From the NCBI RefSeq assembly GCF_002101785.1, contig NZ_LQPJ01000135.1, positions 1 through 64,000 of the forward strand: a stretch of 64,000 nucleotides of DNA, in the 5' to 3' direction. The notes below the pieces were generated by a model. That model made no database searches and was not told the origin of the DNA. It worked only from the letters and a program-made list of their open reading frames with translations. Each line of letters begins with the position of its first letter. Position 1 is the stretch's first letter. Positions 24,083-32,702 of the stretch are shown one piece after another. The position numbers were made by a program, and so were the translations under genes. This DNA comes from Mycobacterium palustre. Lineage in GTDB: Bacteria > Actinomycetota > Actinomycetes > Mycobacteriales > Mycobacteriaceae.

Positions 24083-26127
24083 GCACGGCACCGAAAGCGA
24101 CCCTCGTGCCCGAGGCGTCCGAAACACCCCATCGCACAGACGATTTAGACCAGCTGGCGATCAACACGCTGCGGTTCCTGGCGGCCGACGGGGTGCAGGC
24201 CGCCAACAGCGGACACCCCGGCCTGCCGTTGGGCACCAGCGCCATCGCCTGGACGTTGTGGTCACGGCACCTGCGTCACGACCCCGCCGACCCACACTGG
24301 CCGGACCGCGACCGCTTCGTGCTGTCGGCCGGCCACGGTTCGATGTTGCTGTATGGCCTGCTGCACATCTTCGGTTACGACCTCCCGATCAACGAGCTGC
24401 GACGGTTCCGTCAACTCGGATCGCTGACGCCCGGACATCCCGAGCACGGTCACACCCCCGGCGTCGAAACCACTACGGGCCCCTTGGGACAAGGCCTCGC
24501 CAATGCGGTCGGGATGGCACTTGCCGAGCGCATGTTGGCCGCACGATGCAATACCGGCGAGCACACCGTCGTCGACCACCACACCTGGGTTCTGGCCGGC
24601 GACGGCGACCTGATGGAGGGCATCAGCCACGAGGCCGCGTCGCTGGCCGGCCGGCTGCGGCTCGGCAAGTTGATCGTGATCTTCGACGACAACGACATCA
24701 CCATCGACGGGCCGGCATCCCAGAGTTGCGCCGACGACGTCGAGGCGCGGTTCGCCGCGTACGGCTGGCGAGTGCTCAGCGTGGCCGACGGCAACGACGT
24801 GCCCGCCCTCGATCACGCCTTCACCGAAGCGGCCCGCGGCGACGGGCGGCCGACGTTCATCCGGGTGAGCACCACCATCGGCTTCGGGGCGCCCGGTATC
24901 GAAGGCACGCCGAAAGCCCATGGCAGCCCGCTGGGTTCGGCGGTGCTTGCCGCCATGCGCGCCCGTCTGGACTGGCCCGACGAGCACTTCCACGTCCCCC
25001 TCGCGGTCCGCGCCAGCGCCGCCGCCGCGGCCGCACGCGGGGCCGCCGCCCATGCGCTCTGGGCCCAGACGCACGCCGCGTGGCAGGTTGACAATCCGCG
25101 CTTGGCGGCGAGCTTCCCGCTCGACACGGTGCCCGCTCCCGATGACCTGTCGGTGCTGGCATCGCTGGCCGACGGTCTGGCATCGGGGGGAAAGTCTGCC
25201 ACCCGCAAGGCATCCGGCGCGGCGCTTGCAGCGCTGGCAGCGGTGTATCCGGGACTGGTCGGCGGATCCGCCGACCTGGCCGCATCGACCAACACCGCGA
25301 TTCCCGGTGGCGACGTGACACCGGACGACTATGCCGGCCGCACAATCCATTTCGGTATCCGCGAGCACGCGATGGCCGCGGTGATGAACGGCATCGCCCT
25401 GCACGGCGGGTTACGTCCGTTCGGCAGCACCTTCCTGGCCTTCGCCGACTACCTGCGCCCGGCGCTACGGCTGTCGGCACTGATGAAATTGCCGGTGGTG
25501 TATGTCTTCACGCATGACTCGATCCATGTCGGTGAGGACGGCCCCACGCATCAACCGGTCGAACAACTGGAATCGCTGCGACTGATTCCGGGCCTGACCG
25601 TGCTGCGTCCGGGCGATGCCGCCGAGACCGCGTTGGCCTGGCAGCTGGCCGCGGAGAACACCGAAGGCCCAACGGCTTTGGTGCTCAGCCGGCAGGACCT
25701 GCCGGTACTGGGCGGTGCCGGGCTGGACGACGTCCGCCATTACGGCATGCGGGTGGTGCGACCGGTCGCCGACACCGCCCATGTGATGCTGGCGGCCAGC
25801 GGCTCGGAGGTTGCCTTGGCCCTCGAGGCCGCCGATCTGTTGAGCGAACACGGGATCTCGGCAATCGTCATCTCGGTGATGTGGCGCGAACGCATCTCGG
25901 CCGCGCTACAGGCCGACGGAACCGCCTTACCCGACCTGCCGGTGGTGTGGATCGAAGCCGGCGTGACTACCGGCTGGCGAGCACTGGCCCGCCCCGGCGA
26001 CACGGTCATCGGCATCGAACGCTTCGGCGAGAGCGGCCCCGGGCCCGAGGTGGCAGCGCACCTGGGCCTGACCGCGACGGCCGTCTTCGACGCCGCGCTG
26101 CGCAGCATTGCCGCGCGATCCGGATGA
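24079..26127 (+). CDS. tkt: Transketolase (CBB)
   Basis: 682 residues; thiamine-diphosphate enzyme transferring two-carbon units in RuBP regeneration. N-terminal NSGHPGLPLG and the TPP-binding GDGDLMEGISHEAASLAG then DDNDITIDG are intact. The middle domain has FGIREHAMAAVMNG with the catalytic glutamate, and the C-terminal domain follows. GTG start at 24079 overlaps the rpe stop (GTGA). It ends 75 bases before the convergent hypE. A housekeeping tkt is expected elsewhere (the gap/pgk/tkt/tal region in M. tuberculosis), so this is probably a dedicated cbbT. Confidence 0.94.
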   Translation: MSTAPKATLVPEASETPHRTDDLDQLAINTLRFLAADGVQAANSGHPGLPLGTSAIAWTLWSRHLRHDPADPHWPDRDRFVLSAGHGSMLLYGLLHIFGYDLPINELRRFRQLGSLTPGHPEHGHTPGVETTTGPLGQGLANAVGMALAERMLAARCNTGEHTVVDHHTWVLAGDGDLMEGISHEAASLAGRLRLGKLIVIFDDNDITIDGPASQSCADDVEARFAAYGWRVLSVADGNDVPALDHAFTEAARGDGRPTFIRVSTTIGFGAPGIEGTPKAHGSPLGSAVLAAMRARLDWPDEHFHVPLAVRASAAAAAARGAAAHALWAQTHAAWQVDNPRLAASFPLDTVPAPDDLSVLASLADGLASGGKSATRKASGAALAALAAVYPGLVGGSADLAASTNTAIPGGDVTPDDYAGRTIHFGIREHAMAAVMNGIALHGGLRPFGSTFLAFADYLRPALRLSALMKLPVVYVFTHDSIHVGEDGPTHQPVEQLESLRLIPGLTVLRPGDAAETALAWQLAAENTEGPTALVLSRQDLPVLGGAGLDDVRHYGMRVVRPVADTAHVMLAASGSEVALALEAADLLSEHGISAIVISVMWRERISAALQADGTALPDLPVVWIEAGVTTGWRALARPGDTVIGIERFGESGPGPEVAAHLGLTATAVFDAALRSIAARSG

Positions 26128-26202
26128 CTCATCGCGCCGCGTCGAGCCCTCGGTCCGCCACATGGTCGGGCGGGGATAGCACGGGCCGCTGGTGGGCCGT
26201 TC

Positions 26203-27282
26203 CTAACAGATGCGCGGAAGTTGTTCGCCCAGTTGCCGTTCGATGACCTGTGTGGTGCCAAAGGGGGTCCTGCCCACCACCATCCCGGGGTGCTCATCAA
26301 CCACCCGGCCGATGATCGCCGCGTTCGCGCCCTCGGGACGGCCCCGGATCGCGGCCAGCACCGCTTCGCTGTGACCCGGGTCGACGAACGCCACCATCTT
26401 GCCCTCGTTGGCCACCTGCAGGGGGTCCAGCCCGAGGAACGAGCAGGCCGACGAGACCGTCTCGGGAATCGGGATCTTCGCCTGATCGAGTTCGATACCC
26501 ACCGCTGCCGCGCGGGCGATCTCGACGACCGCGGCGACAAGACCGCCCCGGGTGGGATCGCGCAGGGCGTGCACGTGGTTGCCGGCGGCGTCGAGCATGG
26601 CCGCGACCAGCAGGTGCAGTGCGGCGCTGTCGGTGGTGACGACGGTGCCGAAATCGATTCCCTCCCGCACGCTCATGATGGCGACGCCGTGCTCACCCAG
26701 GTTTCCCGACACGATGATGTGGTCACCGGCGCGGACCCGCTCGGGCCCGACGTGGATACCGGCCGGCACGACCCCGATTCCCGCGGTATTGACGAAGAGC
26801 TGGTCCGCAGCACCGCGCGCGACCACCTTGGTGTCACCGGTGACGATGCCGACGCCGGCGTCGGCGGCCGTCTTGCCCATCGTCTGGGCGACCGCGCCGA
26901 GCACATCCAGCTCGAGTCCCTCCTCCAAGATGAACCCGGCGGTCAACGCGACCGGTTGCGCTCCGCTGCAAGCCAAGTCGTTGATCGTCCCGTTGACCGC
27001 TAGGTCGCCGATGTTCCCGCCCGGAAAGAACAGCGGTTGCACCACATAGGAGTCGGTGGTCAGCGCGACCCGCCCGCCCGCCCCGCCCAATTTCAGGTCC
27101 AGCAACGCCGAATCGCGGGCGGGGCCCGCCGCGCCACCGAACGCCGGCAGGAACAGGTTTTCGATGAGTTCCTCGGAAAGCACGCCTCCGCCACCGTGGC
27201 CCAGCACGATGCGCTTCGTCTCGCGCAGCGGCAGCGGGCACACCCAGTCGGCCGGGTCGATGGCGACCCGAGACTCAGGCAT
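26203..27282 (-). CDS. hypE: HypE, carbamoyl dehydratase for hydrogenase cyanide ligand synthesis
   Basis: 359 residues, PurM/AIR-synthase fold. HypE dehydrates the carbamoyl group placed on its C-terminal cysteine by HypF to a thiocyanate, the source of the active-site CN ligands. The protein ends in PRIC, the required C-terminal motif. VLGHGGGG near residue 30 and the DPTRGG motif are as in the family. Its start overlaps the end of hypD by 8 bases. Confidence 0.96.
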   Translation of the reverse strand: MPESRVAIDPADWVCPLPLRETKRIVLGHGGGGVLSEELIENLFLPAFGGAAGPARDSALLDLKLGGAGGRVALTTDSYVVQPLFFPGGNIGDLAVNGTINDLACSGAQPVALTAGFILEEGLELDVLGAVAQTMGKTAADAGVGIVTGDTKVVARGAADQLFVNTAGIGVVPAGIHVGPERVRAGDHIIVSGNLGEHGVAIMSVREGIDFGTVVTTDSAALHLLVAAMLDAAGNHVHALRDPTRGGLVAAVVEIARAAAVGIELDQAKIPIPETVSSACSFLGLDPLQVANEGKMVAFVDPGHSEAVLAAIRGRPEGANAAIIGRVVDEHPGMVVGRTPFGTTQVIERQLGEQLPRIC

Positions 27283-28378
27283 GAGCGGCCGCCTCCAAAC
27301 GCCGGAATTGGTAGTAGGCGGCGCACGCGCCCTCGCTGGACACCATGGTGGCGCCCAGCGGTGTGCGCGGCGTGCAGGATTTCCCGAATGCCGGGCACTC
27401 GTTCGGTTTCAGCAGACCCTGCAGCACTTCCCCACTGCGGCATTCCGTCGATTCGGACACCCGTAGCTCTGCGACCCCGAACTTCAATTCGGCGTCGAAC
27501 TGCGCGTAGCGCGGCGACAGCGTCCATCCCGACTTCGGGATCATGCCGATGCCCCGCCACTGCCGATCGGTCGGCACGAATACGTCCGCCAGGGTCTGCT
27601 GCGCGACTGCGTTGCCCGCGGCGGTCACCGCCCGCGGATAGGCGTTGCGCAGCTGCGGTGTGCCCGCCTCCAGCAGATCGACGGCCTGACGGACGCCCTC
27701 GAGCAGGTCTAGTGGTTCGAAGCCGGTGACCACGATCGGAACCCCGAATTGGTCGACCAGCGGCCCGTATTCACCGGTGCCCATCACCGTGCAGACGTGC
27801 CCGGCGGCCAGAAACGCCTCGACCCGGTTGGTCGGCGAGCTCAGGATCGCCGTGATGGCCGGCGGCACCAGCACATGGGACACCAGCATGGAGAAATTCG
27901 TGAGCCCGAGCCGCTGCGCGTGCACCACGGCCATCGCGTTGGCCGGCGCCGTGGTCTCGAAGCCCACCCCGAAGAACACCACCTGCTTGTCGGGGTTGTC
28001 GGCGGCCACCCGCGTGGCGTCCAACGGCGAGTAGACGATTCGGACGTCGCCGCCCCGGGCACGCACACTGAACAGGTCCTGGCTGCTGCCCGGCACCCGG
28101 AGCATGTCGCCGAAGGAACAGAAGATCACGTCGTCGCGCGCCGCGATCTGGAGCGCCCGGTCGATGGTTTCGAGCGGTGTCACACAGACCGGGCAACCCG
28201 GGCCGTGAATGAATTCGACCGCGCCGTCCAGCAATTGGTCGATCCCGTTACGGATGATCGAATGCGTCTGCCCGCCACAGACTTCCATGATGGTCCAGGT
28301 CTTGGTCACGCGACGCTTGATGTCGCTGACCAAGGCGTGGGCGGCGACCGGATCGCGAAACTCGTCCAGATACTTCAT
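27275..28378 (-). CDS. hypD: HypD, scaffold for Fe(CN)2CO assembly
   Basis: 367 residues with the HypD signatures CGGQTHSI and GPGCPVCVTP near residues 35-70 and the C-terminal cysteine-rich region that binds a [4Fe-4S] cluster (CRSGEVLQG, CPAFGKSC). With HypC it assembles the Fe(CN)2CO unit and supplies electrons for ligand transfer. Overlaps hypC by ATGA and hypE by 8 bases. Confidence 0.96.
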   Translation of the reverse strand: MKYLDEFRDPVAAHALVSDIKRRVTKTWTIMEVCGGQTHSIIRNGIDQLLDGAVEFIHGPGCPVCVTPLETIDRALQIAARDDVIFCSFGDMLRVPGSSQDLFSVRARGGDVRIVYSPLDATRVAADNPDKQVVFFGVGFETTAPANAMAVVHAQRLGLTNFSMLVSHVLVPPAITAILSSPTNRVEAFLAAGHVCTVMGTGEYGPLVDQFGVPIVVTGFEPLDLLEGVRQAVDLLEAGTPQLRNAYPRAVTAAGNAVAQQTLADVFVPTDRQWRGIGMIPKSGWTLSPRYAQFDAELKFGVAELRVSESTECRSGEVLQGLLKPNECPAFGKSCTPRTPLGATMVSSEGACAAYYQFRRLEAAAHA

Positions 28379-28650
28379 GCCGGTTCCCTCCTGCCCTGGC
28401 CCTCGTCGCCGGCCAATTCTTCATCCAGCACGCCGAGGTCGTTGAACATCTGCAACGTTTCCCGTGCCGACGCCTCATCCAGCCGGGTGATCGCGAAACC
28501 GGCATGCACGATGGTGTATTCGCCGACCTGCATGTCCGGTAGGTAAGCCAGGCACACGGACTTGGTGGTGCCGCCGAAGTCGACGGTGCACATCCGCGTC
28601 CCCGCCTCATCCCAGGTATCGACGACCTTGCCGGGAATTCCGAGACACAT
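28375..28650 (-). CDS. hypC: HypC, iron-carrier chaperone
   Basis: 91 residues beginning MCLGIPGKV; the N-terminal cysteine exposed after Met removal holds the iron centre and contacts the hydrogenase large-subunit precursor. The PDMQVGEYTIVHAGFAI region is characteristic of the HypC/HupF family. The gene lies 3 bases after hypF and overlaps hypD. Confidence 0.95.
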   Translation of the reverse strand: MCLGIPGKVVDTWDEAGTRMCTVDFGGTTKSVCLAYLPDMQVGEYTIVHAGFAITRLDEASARETLQMFNDLGVLDEELAGDEGQGRREPA

Positions 28651-28653
28651 GCG

Positions 28654-30933
28654 CTATGCCCCCCTTTCGTGCCGGCGTGCTGCGATCACTGCCTGGCCCA
28701 GCGCCAGACCACCGTCGTTGCACGGCAATACAGCATGAGTAAGCACCTCGAAGCCGTTACTCACCAACTCTTTACGGAGCCCGTCGCGCAGCAGCCGATT
28801 CACGAACACTCCGCCGGTCAGCCCGATGGTGCCGATGCCCGACGCCAGCCGGCACACCGCCTGTGCGGTGGCCCTGACGACCGCGTCGTGAAAGCCCGCG
28901 GCCAGGTCGGCCCTTGCCGTGCCGGCCCGCAGGCCACGCACCAGATCGGTGATCAACGGCGTCGGATCCAGTACGCCTGCGGTCACCTCGAAATCCATCG
29001 GTGCGGGTGCGCCACGGCGGGCCAGGTGCTCGAGTTCGACGGCCGCCTGCCCCTCGTAGGTCACCTCCTGGCACACGCCGAGCAGGCTGGCCACCGCATC
29101 GAACAGGCGACCCATGCTGGTCGTCTCGACGCATCCGATGCCGCGCGGAATCTGCTGTTCGAGAACGTGTCTCGCGTTCGCACTGAGGCTCCCGACCGCC
29201 GGGATGTCCGGTGTCCATTCGATTTCCGCGCGGTGCAGCAGGTCCAGGGCGATCCGGCCGGGGTGGCGTACCGCGCCGTCACCGCCGGGCAACGCGAACG
29301 CCTTGAGGTGTGCCACCCGGGTGAAGCTGGCCGGGTCGGTGACCATCAGAAGCTCGCCGCCCCAGATGGTGCCGTCGGTGCCGTAGCCGGTGCCATCGAA
29401 CGCAACGGCGAGCATTGGCGAGCCGAGCCGGCCATGCTCGGCCATCAGCGACACCGCGTGGGCGTGGTGGTGCTGCACCTGCAGCACCGGCAGGTCTTGC
29501 CGCCTTGCCCAGTGGGTTGTGGCGTAGGCCGGGTGCAGATCGCAGACGACGAGCCGCGGCCGGCAGTCGGTCATGAAAGCCAGGTGATGTTCTGCCGATT
29601 CGAAGCAACTCTGGGTGCGCGGGTCGGCCATGTCACCGAGGTGCGGCGACATGTGGGCCCGCCCGTCGGACGACAGCAGGCAGAACGTGGTCTTGAGGTC
29701 GCCGCCGGTCGCCAGGATCACGCTCGCGTCCGACGGTGCAGGTGTTGCTACCGGAAGCGGCGCATAGCCTCGGGAACGCCGAATCGGCACCACGGCGCCC
29801 GCGCCGTCAACGGTCAAGACGGAGTCCTCACATGGCACATGGATGGGCCGGTCGTGGGTGAGCACCCCGTCCGCCAAGCCGTCGATCCAATTCAAGTCGC
29901 AATCGCGGAAGACGATCGGGGAACCCTTGTCGTTGGCGGAGGTCATTACCAGAGGCATCGCGCCCAGACGGTCGAAGAGCAGATGGTGCACGGGCGAATA
30001 CGCCAGCATCACACCGATTTCCGACAGGGCCGGTGCCACGCCGGTCAACCCGGAGTCGTCACGGGCCGGCAGCAAGACGATCGGTGCGGCCGGTGACCGC
30101 AGCAGTTGCGCGCCGGCCGCGTCGACATGACACAGGTTTTGAGCCGCAGCAAGGTCGGCGACCATCACGGCGAAAGGTTTGGCGGGCCTGCCCTTTCGCA
30201 GGCGCAGTTCGGCAACGGTCGCGGGATTGTCAGCGCGGCAGGCGAGGTGGAATCCTCCGATGCCCTTGATCGCGACGATGTGGCCGTCCTCGATCGCCCG
30301 CGCGGCGGCCCCGAGCGGATCGCGGCCGCCGCCGGGGCCACGCCAGGACAGGGTCGGCCCGCAATCGTTGCAGGCGATCGTTTGGGCGTGGAAGCGACGG
30401 TCGGCGGGATCGTGGTATTCGGCTGAGCACGCCGCGCACATTGGAAACTGGGCCATCGTGGTCGAGGGCCGGTCGTACGGTAGGTCGGTGATCACCGTGT
30501 AGCGCGGGCCGCAGTTGGTGCAGGTGATGAACGGGTGCCCGTAGCGACGGTCGCGGGGGTCGCGCATCTCGCGTAAGCAGTCGGCACAGCTGGCGACGTC
30601 GGGCGGCACCAGGGTGCGGCGGTCGTCGTCTGTTCGACTAGCGACGATGCGGAATCCGGATTCGCCGTTGGGCCGCAGCCGGCGGGCTTCGATGGCATCG
30701 ATGCGCGCCATCGGCGGGTGGTCGGCGCTCAGCGCCGATACCGCCGCTGCGACGGCGTCGGGAGCACCCTCGAACTCGCAGTGCACAGCCCCGGAGTCGT
30801 TGTACACGCAGCCGGCAAGCCCATGACGTGCAGCGATGCGTGCGACAGCGGGCCGAAATCCCACGCCCTGGACGACGCCCGCGATGTCGAGCCGCAACCG
30901 CACACTGGCAACCGCGCTACGCCGACTGCCCAT
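28654..30933 (-). CDS. hypF: HypF, carbamoyltransferase
   Basis: 759 residues. Domains in order: acylphosphatase (about 10-95, GVVQGVGFRP), two zinc-finger pairs (CADC, CTNC, CAAC, CNDC, about 110-190), a YrdC-like domain (about 200-380, with KGIGGFHLACRAD and KPFAVM), and a Kae1-like domain with VQHHHAHAVSLMAEHG. It activates carbamoyl phosphate to carbamoyl-AMP and loads the HypE cysteine. The ATG at 30933 is preceded by AGGAGG and chosen over an open frame that begins further up without a ribosome site. First gene of hypFCDE. Confidence 0.95.
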   Translation of the reverse strand: MGSRRSAVASVRLRLDIAGVVQGVGFRPAVARIAARHGLAGCVYNDSGAVHCEFEGAPDAVAAAVSALSADHPPMARIDAIEARRLRPNGESGFRIVASRTDDDRRTLVPPDVASCADCLREMRDPRDRRYGHPFITCTNCGPRYTVITDLPYDRPSTTMAQFPMCAACSAEYHDPADRRFHAQTIACNDCGPTLSWRGPGGGRDPLGAAARAIEDGHIVAIKGIGGFHLACRADNPATVAELRLRKGRPAKPFAVMVADLAAAQNLCHVDAAGAQLLRSPAAPIVLLPARDDSGLTGVAPALSEIGVMLAYSPVHHLLFDRLGAMPLVMTSANDKGSPIVFRDCDLNWIDGLADGVLTHDRPIHVPCEDSVLTVDGAGAVVPIRRSRGYAPLPVATPAPSDASVILATGGDLKTTFCLLSSDGRAHMSPHLGDMADPRTQSCFESAEHHLAFMTDCRPRLVVCDLHPAYATTHWARRQDLPVLQVQHHHAHAVSLMAEHGRLGSPMLAVAFDGTGYGTDGTIWGGELLMVTDPASFTRVAHLKAFALPGGDGAVRHPGRIALDLLHRAEIEWTPDIPAVGSLSANARHVLEQQIPRGIGCVETTSMGRLFDAVASLLGVCQEVTYEGQAAVELEHLARRGAPAPMDFEVTAGVLDPTPLITDLVRGLRAGTARADLAAGFHDAVVRATAQAVCRLASGIGTIGLTGGVFVNRLLRDGLRKELVSNGFEVLTHAVLPCNDGGLALGQAVIAARRHERGA

Positions 30934-31036
30934 CACGAACCTCCTGAGCAGCAAGGACCCCCGGTGCCGGGTGGGCTGTGGCACGGACGGTCGAGCTCAG
31001 GTTAGACCGCACCCCATGTGCCGACAATCACAATTT

Positions 31037-31053
31037 CGCAGACAAAGTCTGCG
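31037..31053. promoter_or_regulatory. 17-base perfect inverted repeat between hypF and hypA
   Basis: CGCAGAC-AAA-GTCTGCG is a perfect dyad with a 3-base spacer in the 176-base region between divergent hypF and hypA, followed by TTTTT on the plus strand and preceded by AATT. It could be the operator for a dimeric regulator that controls both hyp operons. Because of the T-run it could instead be a terminator-like attenuator in the hypAB leader. Confidence 0.5.
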
Positions 31054-31109
31054 TTTTTCCGCACTTTGTTTTCGCGACACCGTTGAGTCCCGCGAGGCAG
31101 CATGGTGTA

Positions 31110-31490
31110 GTGCACGAGCTGTCGCTATGCCATGCCATCGCCGGCGTGGTGAAGCCCCACGCGCGGGGGCGCCACGTCGACGTGGTCCGGGTCCAGGTCG
31201 GCGTCCTGCGCCAGGTGGTTCCAGAATCCCTGGAATTCTGCTGGTCGTTGGTGTGTCAGCAGTTGGACGAGAACATGGTCGACACCGTGCTGGATCTCGA
31301 ACTCGTGCCCGCCGAAGTGTTCTGCCGCGCCTGTGCACAGCGGGCGCAGATCACGTCCCGGTGGTCGGTGTGCTGCCCGGCGTGCCAGAGCACGGACGTT
31401 GACCTGTTGCGCGGCAACGAGTTTCTGGTCACGTCCGTCGATGTGTCCGAGGGCGTTACGCACGAAGCCGGCTCACGAAAGGTCAAATGA
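31110..31490 (+). CDS. hypA: HypA, nickel metallochaperone
   Basis: 126 residues. The GTG at 31110 gives the mandatory M-H-E start, whose His2 helps bind nickel. Zinc site: CRAC (72-75) and CPAC (89-92). It delivers nickel to the large subunit with HypB. An in-frame start further upstream would bury the MHE motif and is rejected. Ends directly against hypB. Confidence 0.93.
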   Translation: MHELSLCHAIAGVVKPHARGRHVDVVRVQVGVLRQVVPESLEFCWSLVCQQLDENMVDTVLDLELVPAEVFCRACAQRAQITSRWSVCCPACQSTDVDLLRGNEFLVTSVDVSEGVTHEAGSRKVK

Positions 31491-32297
31491 ATGGGACGCT
31501 TTCACCGTCACGACGACGGCACCGTGCACAGCCACGATCACGACCACGACCTTCACGAGCACGGCGACCACAGCGGCTATGCCACCAGCTCGCAGCGCAT
31601 CGACGTACTGGAGGCGATCTTCGCCGAGAACGACTCTCGCGCTGACATCAACCGGCGCGCGTTCGAGGACCACGGCGTGCGTGCCATGAACCTGATGAGC
31701 TCGCCGGGATCCGGCAAGACCACCATCCTGGCGGCAACACTGGACGCGCTGGCCGGCGAACTGGCCGTCGGCGTGATCGAGGGCGACATCGCCACCGACC
31801 TCGACGCCGCCAAACTCGCCGGGCGCGGCGCCCAGGTGTCACTGCTGAACACCAGCAACGGGTTCGGCGGCGAATGCCACCTGGACGCCCCGATGGTCAA
31901 CCGCGCGCTGCAGGGACTGCGCCTGCCCGACCTGGACCTGGTCATCATCGAAAACGTCGGCAACCTGGTCTGTCCGGCTGAATTCGACGTCGGCGAGCAC
32001 GCCAAGGCGATGGTCTACTCGGTCACCGAGGGCGAAGACAAGCCGCTGAAGTATCCGGTCATGTTCCGCTCGGTCGACGTCGTGCTGCTCAACAAGATCG
32101 ACCTGGTCCCGCACCTCGACGCCGACATCGACAGCTACATCGACCATGTCCGACAGGTGAATTCGACGGCCACCATTCTTCCGCTGAGCGCGCGCACCGG
32201 CGACGGCATGTCGCGATGGTTTGATTGGCTGCGCCAGTTCGCCGCTGCCGGACGCGGGCCCCTGCCCTACAGCACGCCGGGGTGGCGAGTGGAATAG
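31491..32297 (+). CDS. hypB: HypB, nickel-delivery GTPase
   Basis: 268 residues. A His-rich N-terminus (HDHDHDLHEHGDHSG, about residues 17-31) stores nickel. The SIMIBI-class GTPase domain has a P-loop at SSPGSGKTT, switch region EGDIATDLDA and NKIDLV for guanine recognition. Adjacent to hypA with no gap (hypA TGA then ATG). The last 31 bases overlap the end of the convergent UsfY-like gene. Confidence 0.95.
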   Translation: MGRFHRHDDGTVHSHDHDHDLHEHGDHSGYATSSQRIDVLEAIFAENDSRADINRRAFEDHGVRAMNLMSSPGSGKTTILAATLDALAGELAVGVIEGDIATDLDAAKLAGRGAQVSLLNTSNGFGGECHLDAPMVNRALQGLRLPDLDLVIIENVGNLVCPAEFDVGEHAKAMVYSVTEGEDKPLKYPVMFRSVDVVLLNKIDLVPHLDADIDSYIDHVRQVNSTATILPLSARTGDGMSRWFDWLRQFAAAGRGPLPYSTPGWRVE

Positions 32298-32569
32298 ATT
32301 GAAAGCCAACGTCTCTCAACTTTCATCACCCGCCGGTGCTCGAGCACGAGCCAGACCAAACCAGCAACGATTGTCGGCAGTCCGATGACAACCAGCGTCA
32401 GTGTCCAGTCCTGGACGCGGTACGCCGCCGCGGTCACGCCGCCAACCAGGGCGGCCACGCCCAGGACTATCGCGATCAGTCCCGGCCAGCAAAGGCGATC
32501 TATGAAGAACTCGCCGGTATGCGGACACGTCGTACGGAAATGATCGGTCGGATCCGCGGTGTCGCCCAT
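32267..32569 (-). CDS. UsfY-like small membrane protein
   Basis: 100 residues, beginning MGDTADPTDHFRTTCPHTGE, then two membrane helices (about residues 28-50 and 57-77) and a basic tail EHRRVMKVERRW. The N-terminal pattern D-P-x-D-H-x-R-T-T and general plan match what I recall of mycobacterial UsfY, a protein of unknown function encoded near sigF. A GAGGAGA ribosome site precedes the ATG. No link with hydrogen metabolism is evident. Confidence 0.65.
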   Translation of the reverse strand: MGDTADPTDHFRTTCPHTGEFFIDRLCWPGLIAIVLGVAALVGGVTAAAYRVQDWTLTLVVIGLPTIVAGLVWLVLEHRRVMKVERRWLSIYSTRHPGVL

Positions 32570-32672
32570 GGCTTCTCCTCAGTAGAGCTGAGCCGAAGCT
32601 ACTTTCGACGACCCGATCAGCCATCCCCCTAATGGGTGATCCGCGATGGGATTCCGGCGTTAAGGCCACTGT

Positions 32673-32698
32673 GGCGGCGAGCTTTCCGGGTCGCCGCC
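32673..32698 (-). terminator. Hairpin downstream of the desaturase gene
   Basis: GGCGGCGA and TCGCCGCC are perfect 8-base inverted repeats with a 10-base loop, ending 4 bases beyond the stop of the minus-strand desaturase gene. The stem is strong but lacks a T-run, which is common for mycobacterial terminators. Confidence 0.55.
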
Positions 32699-32702
32699 CC
32701 CC

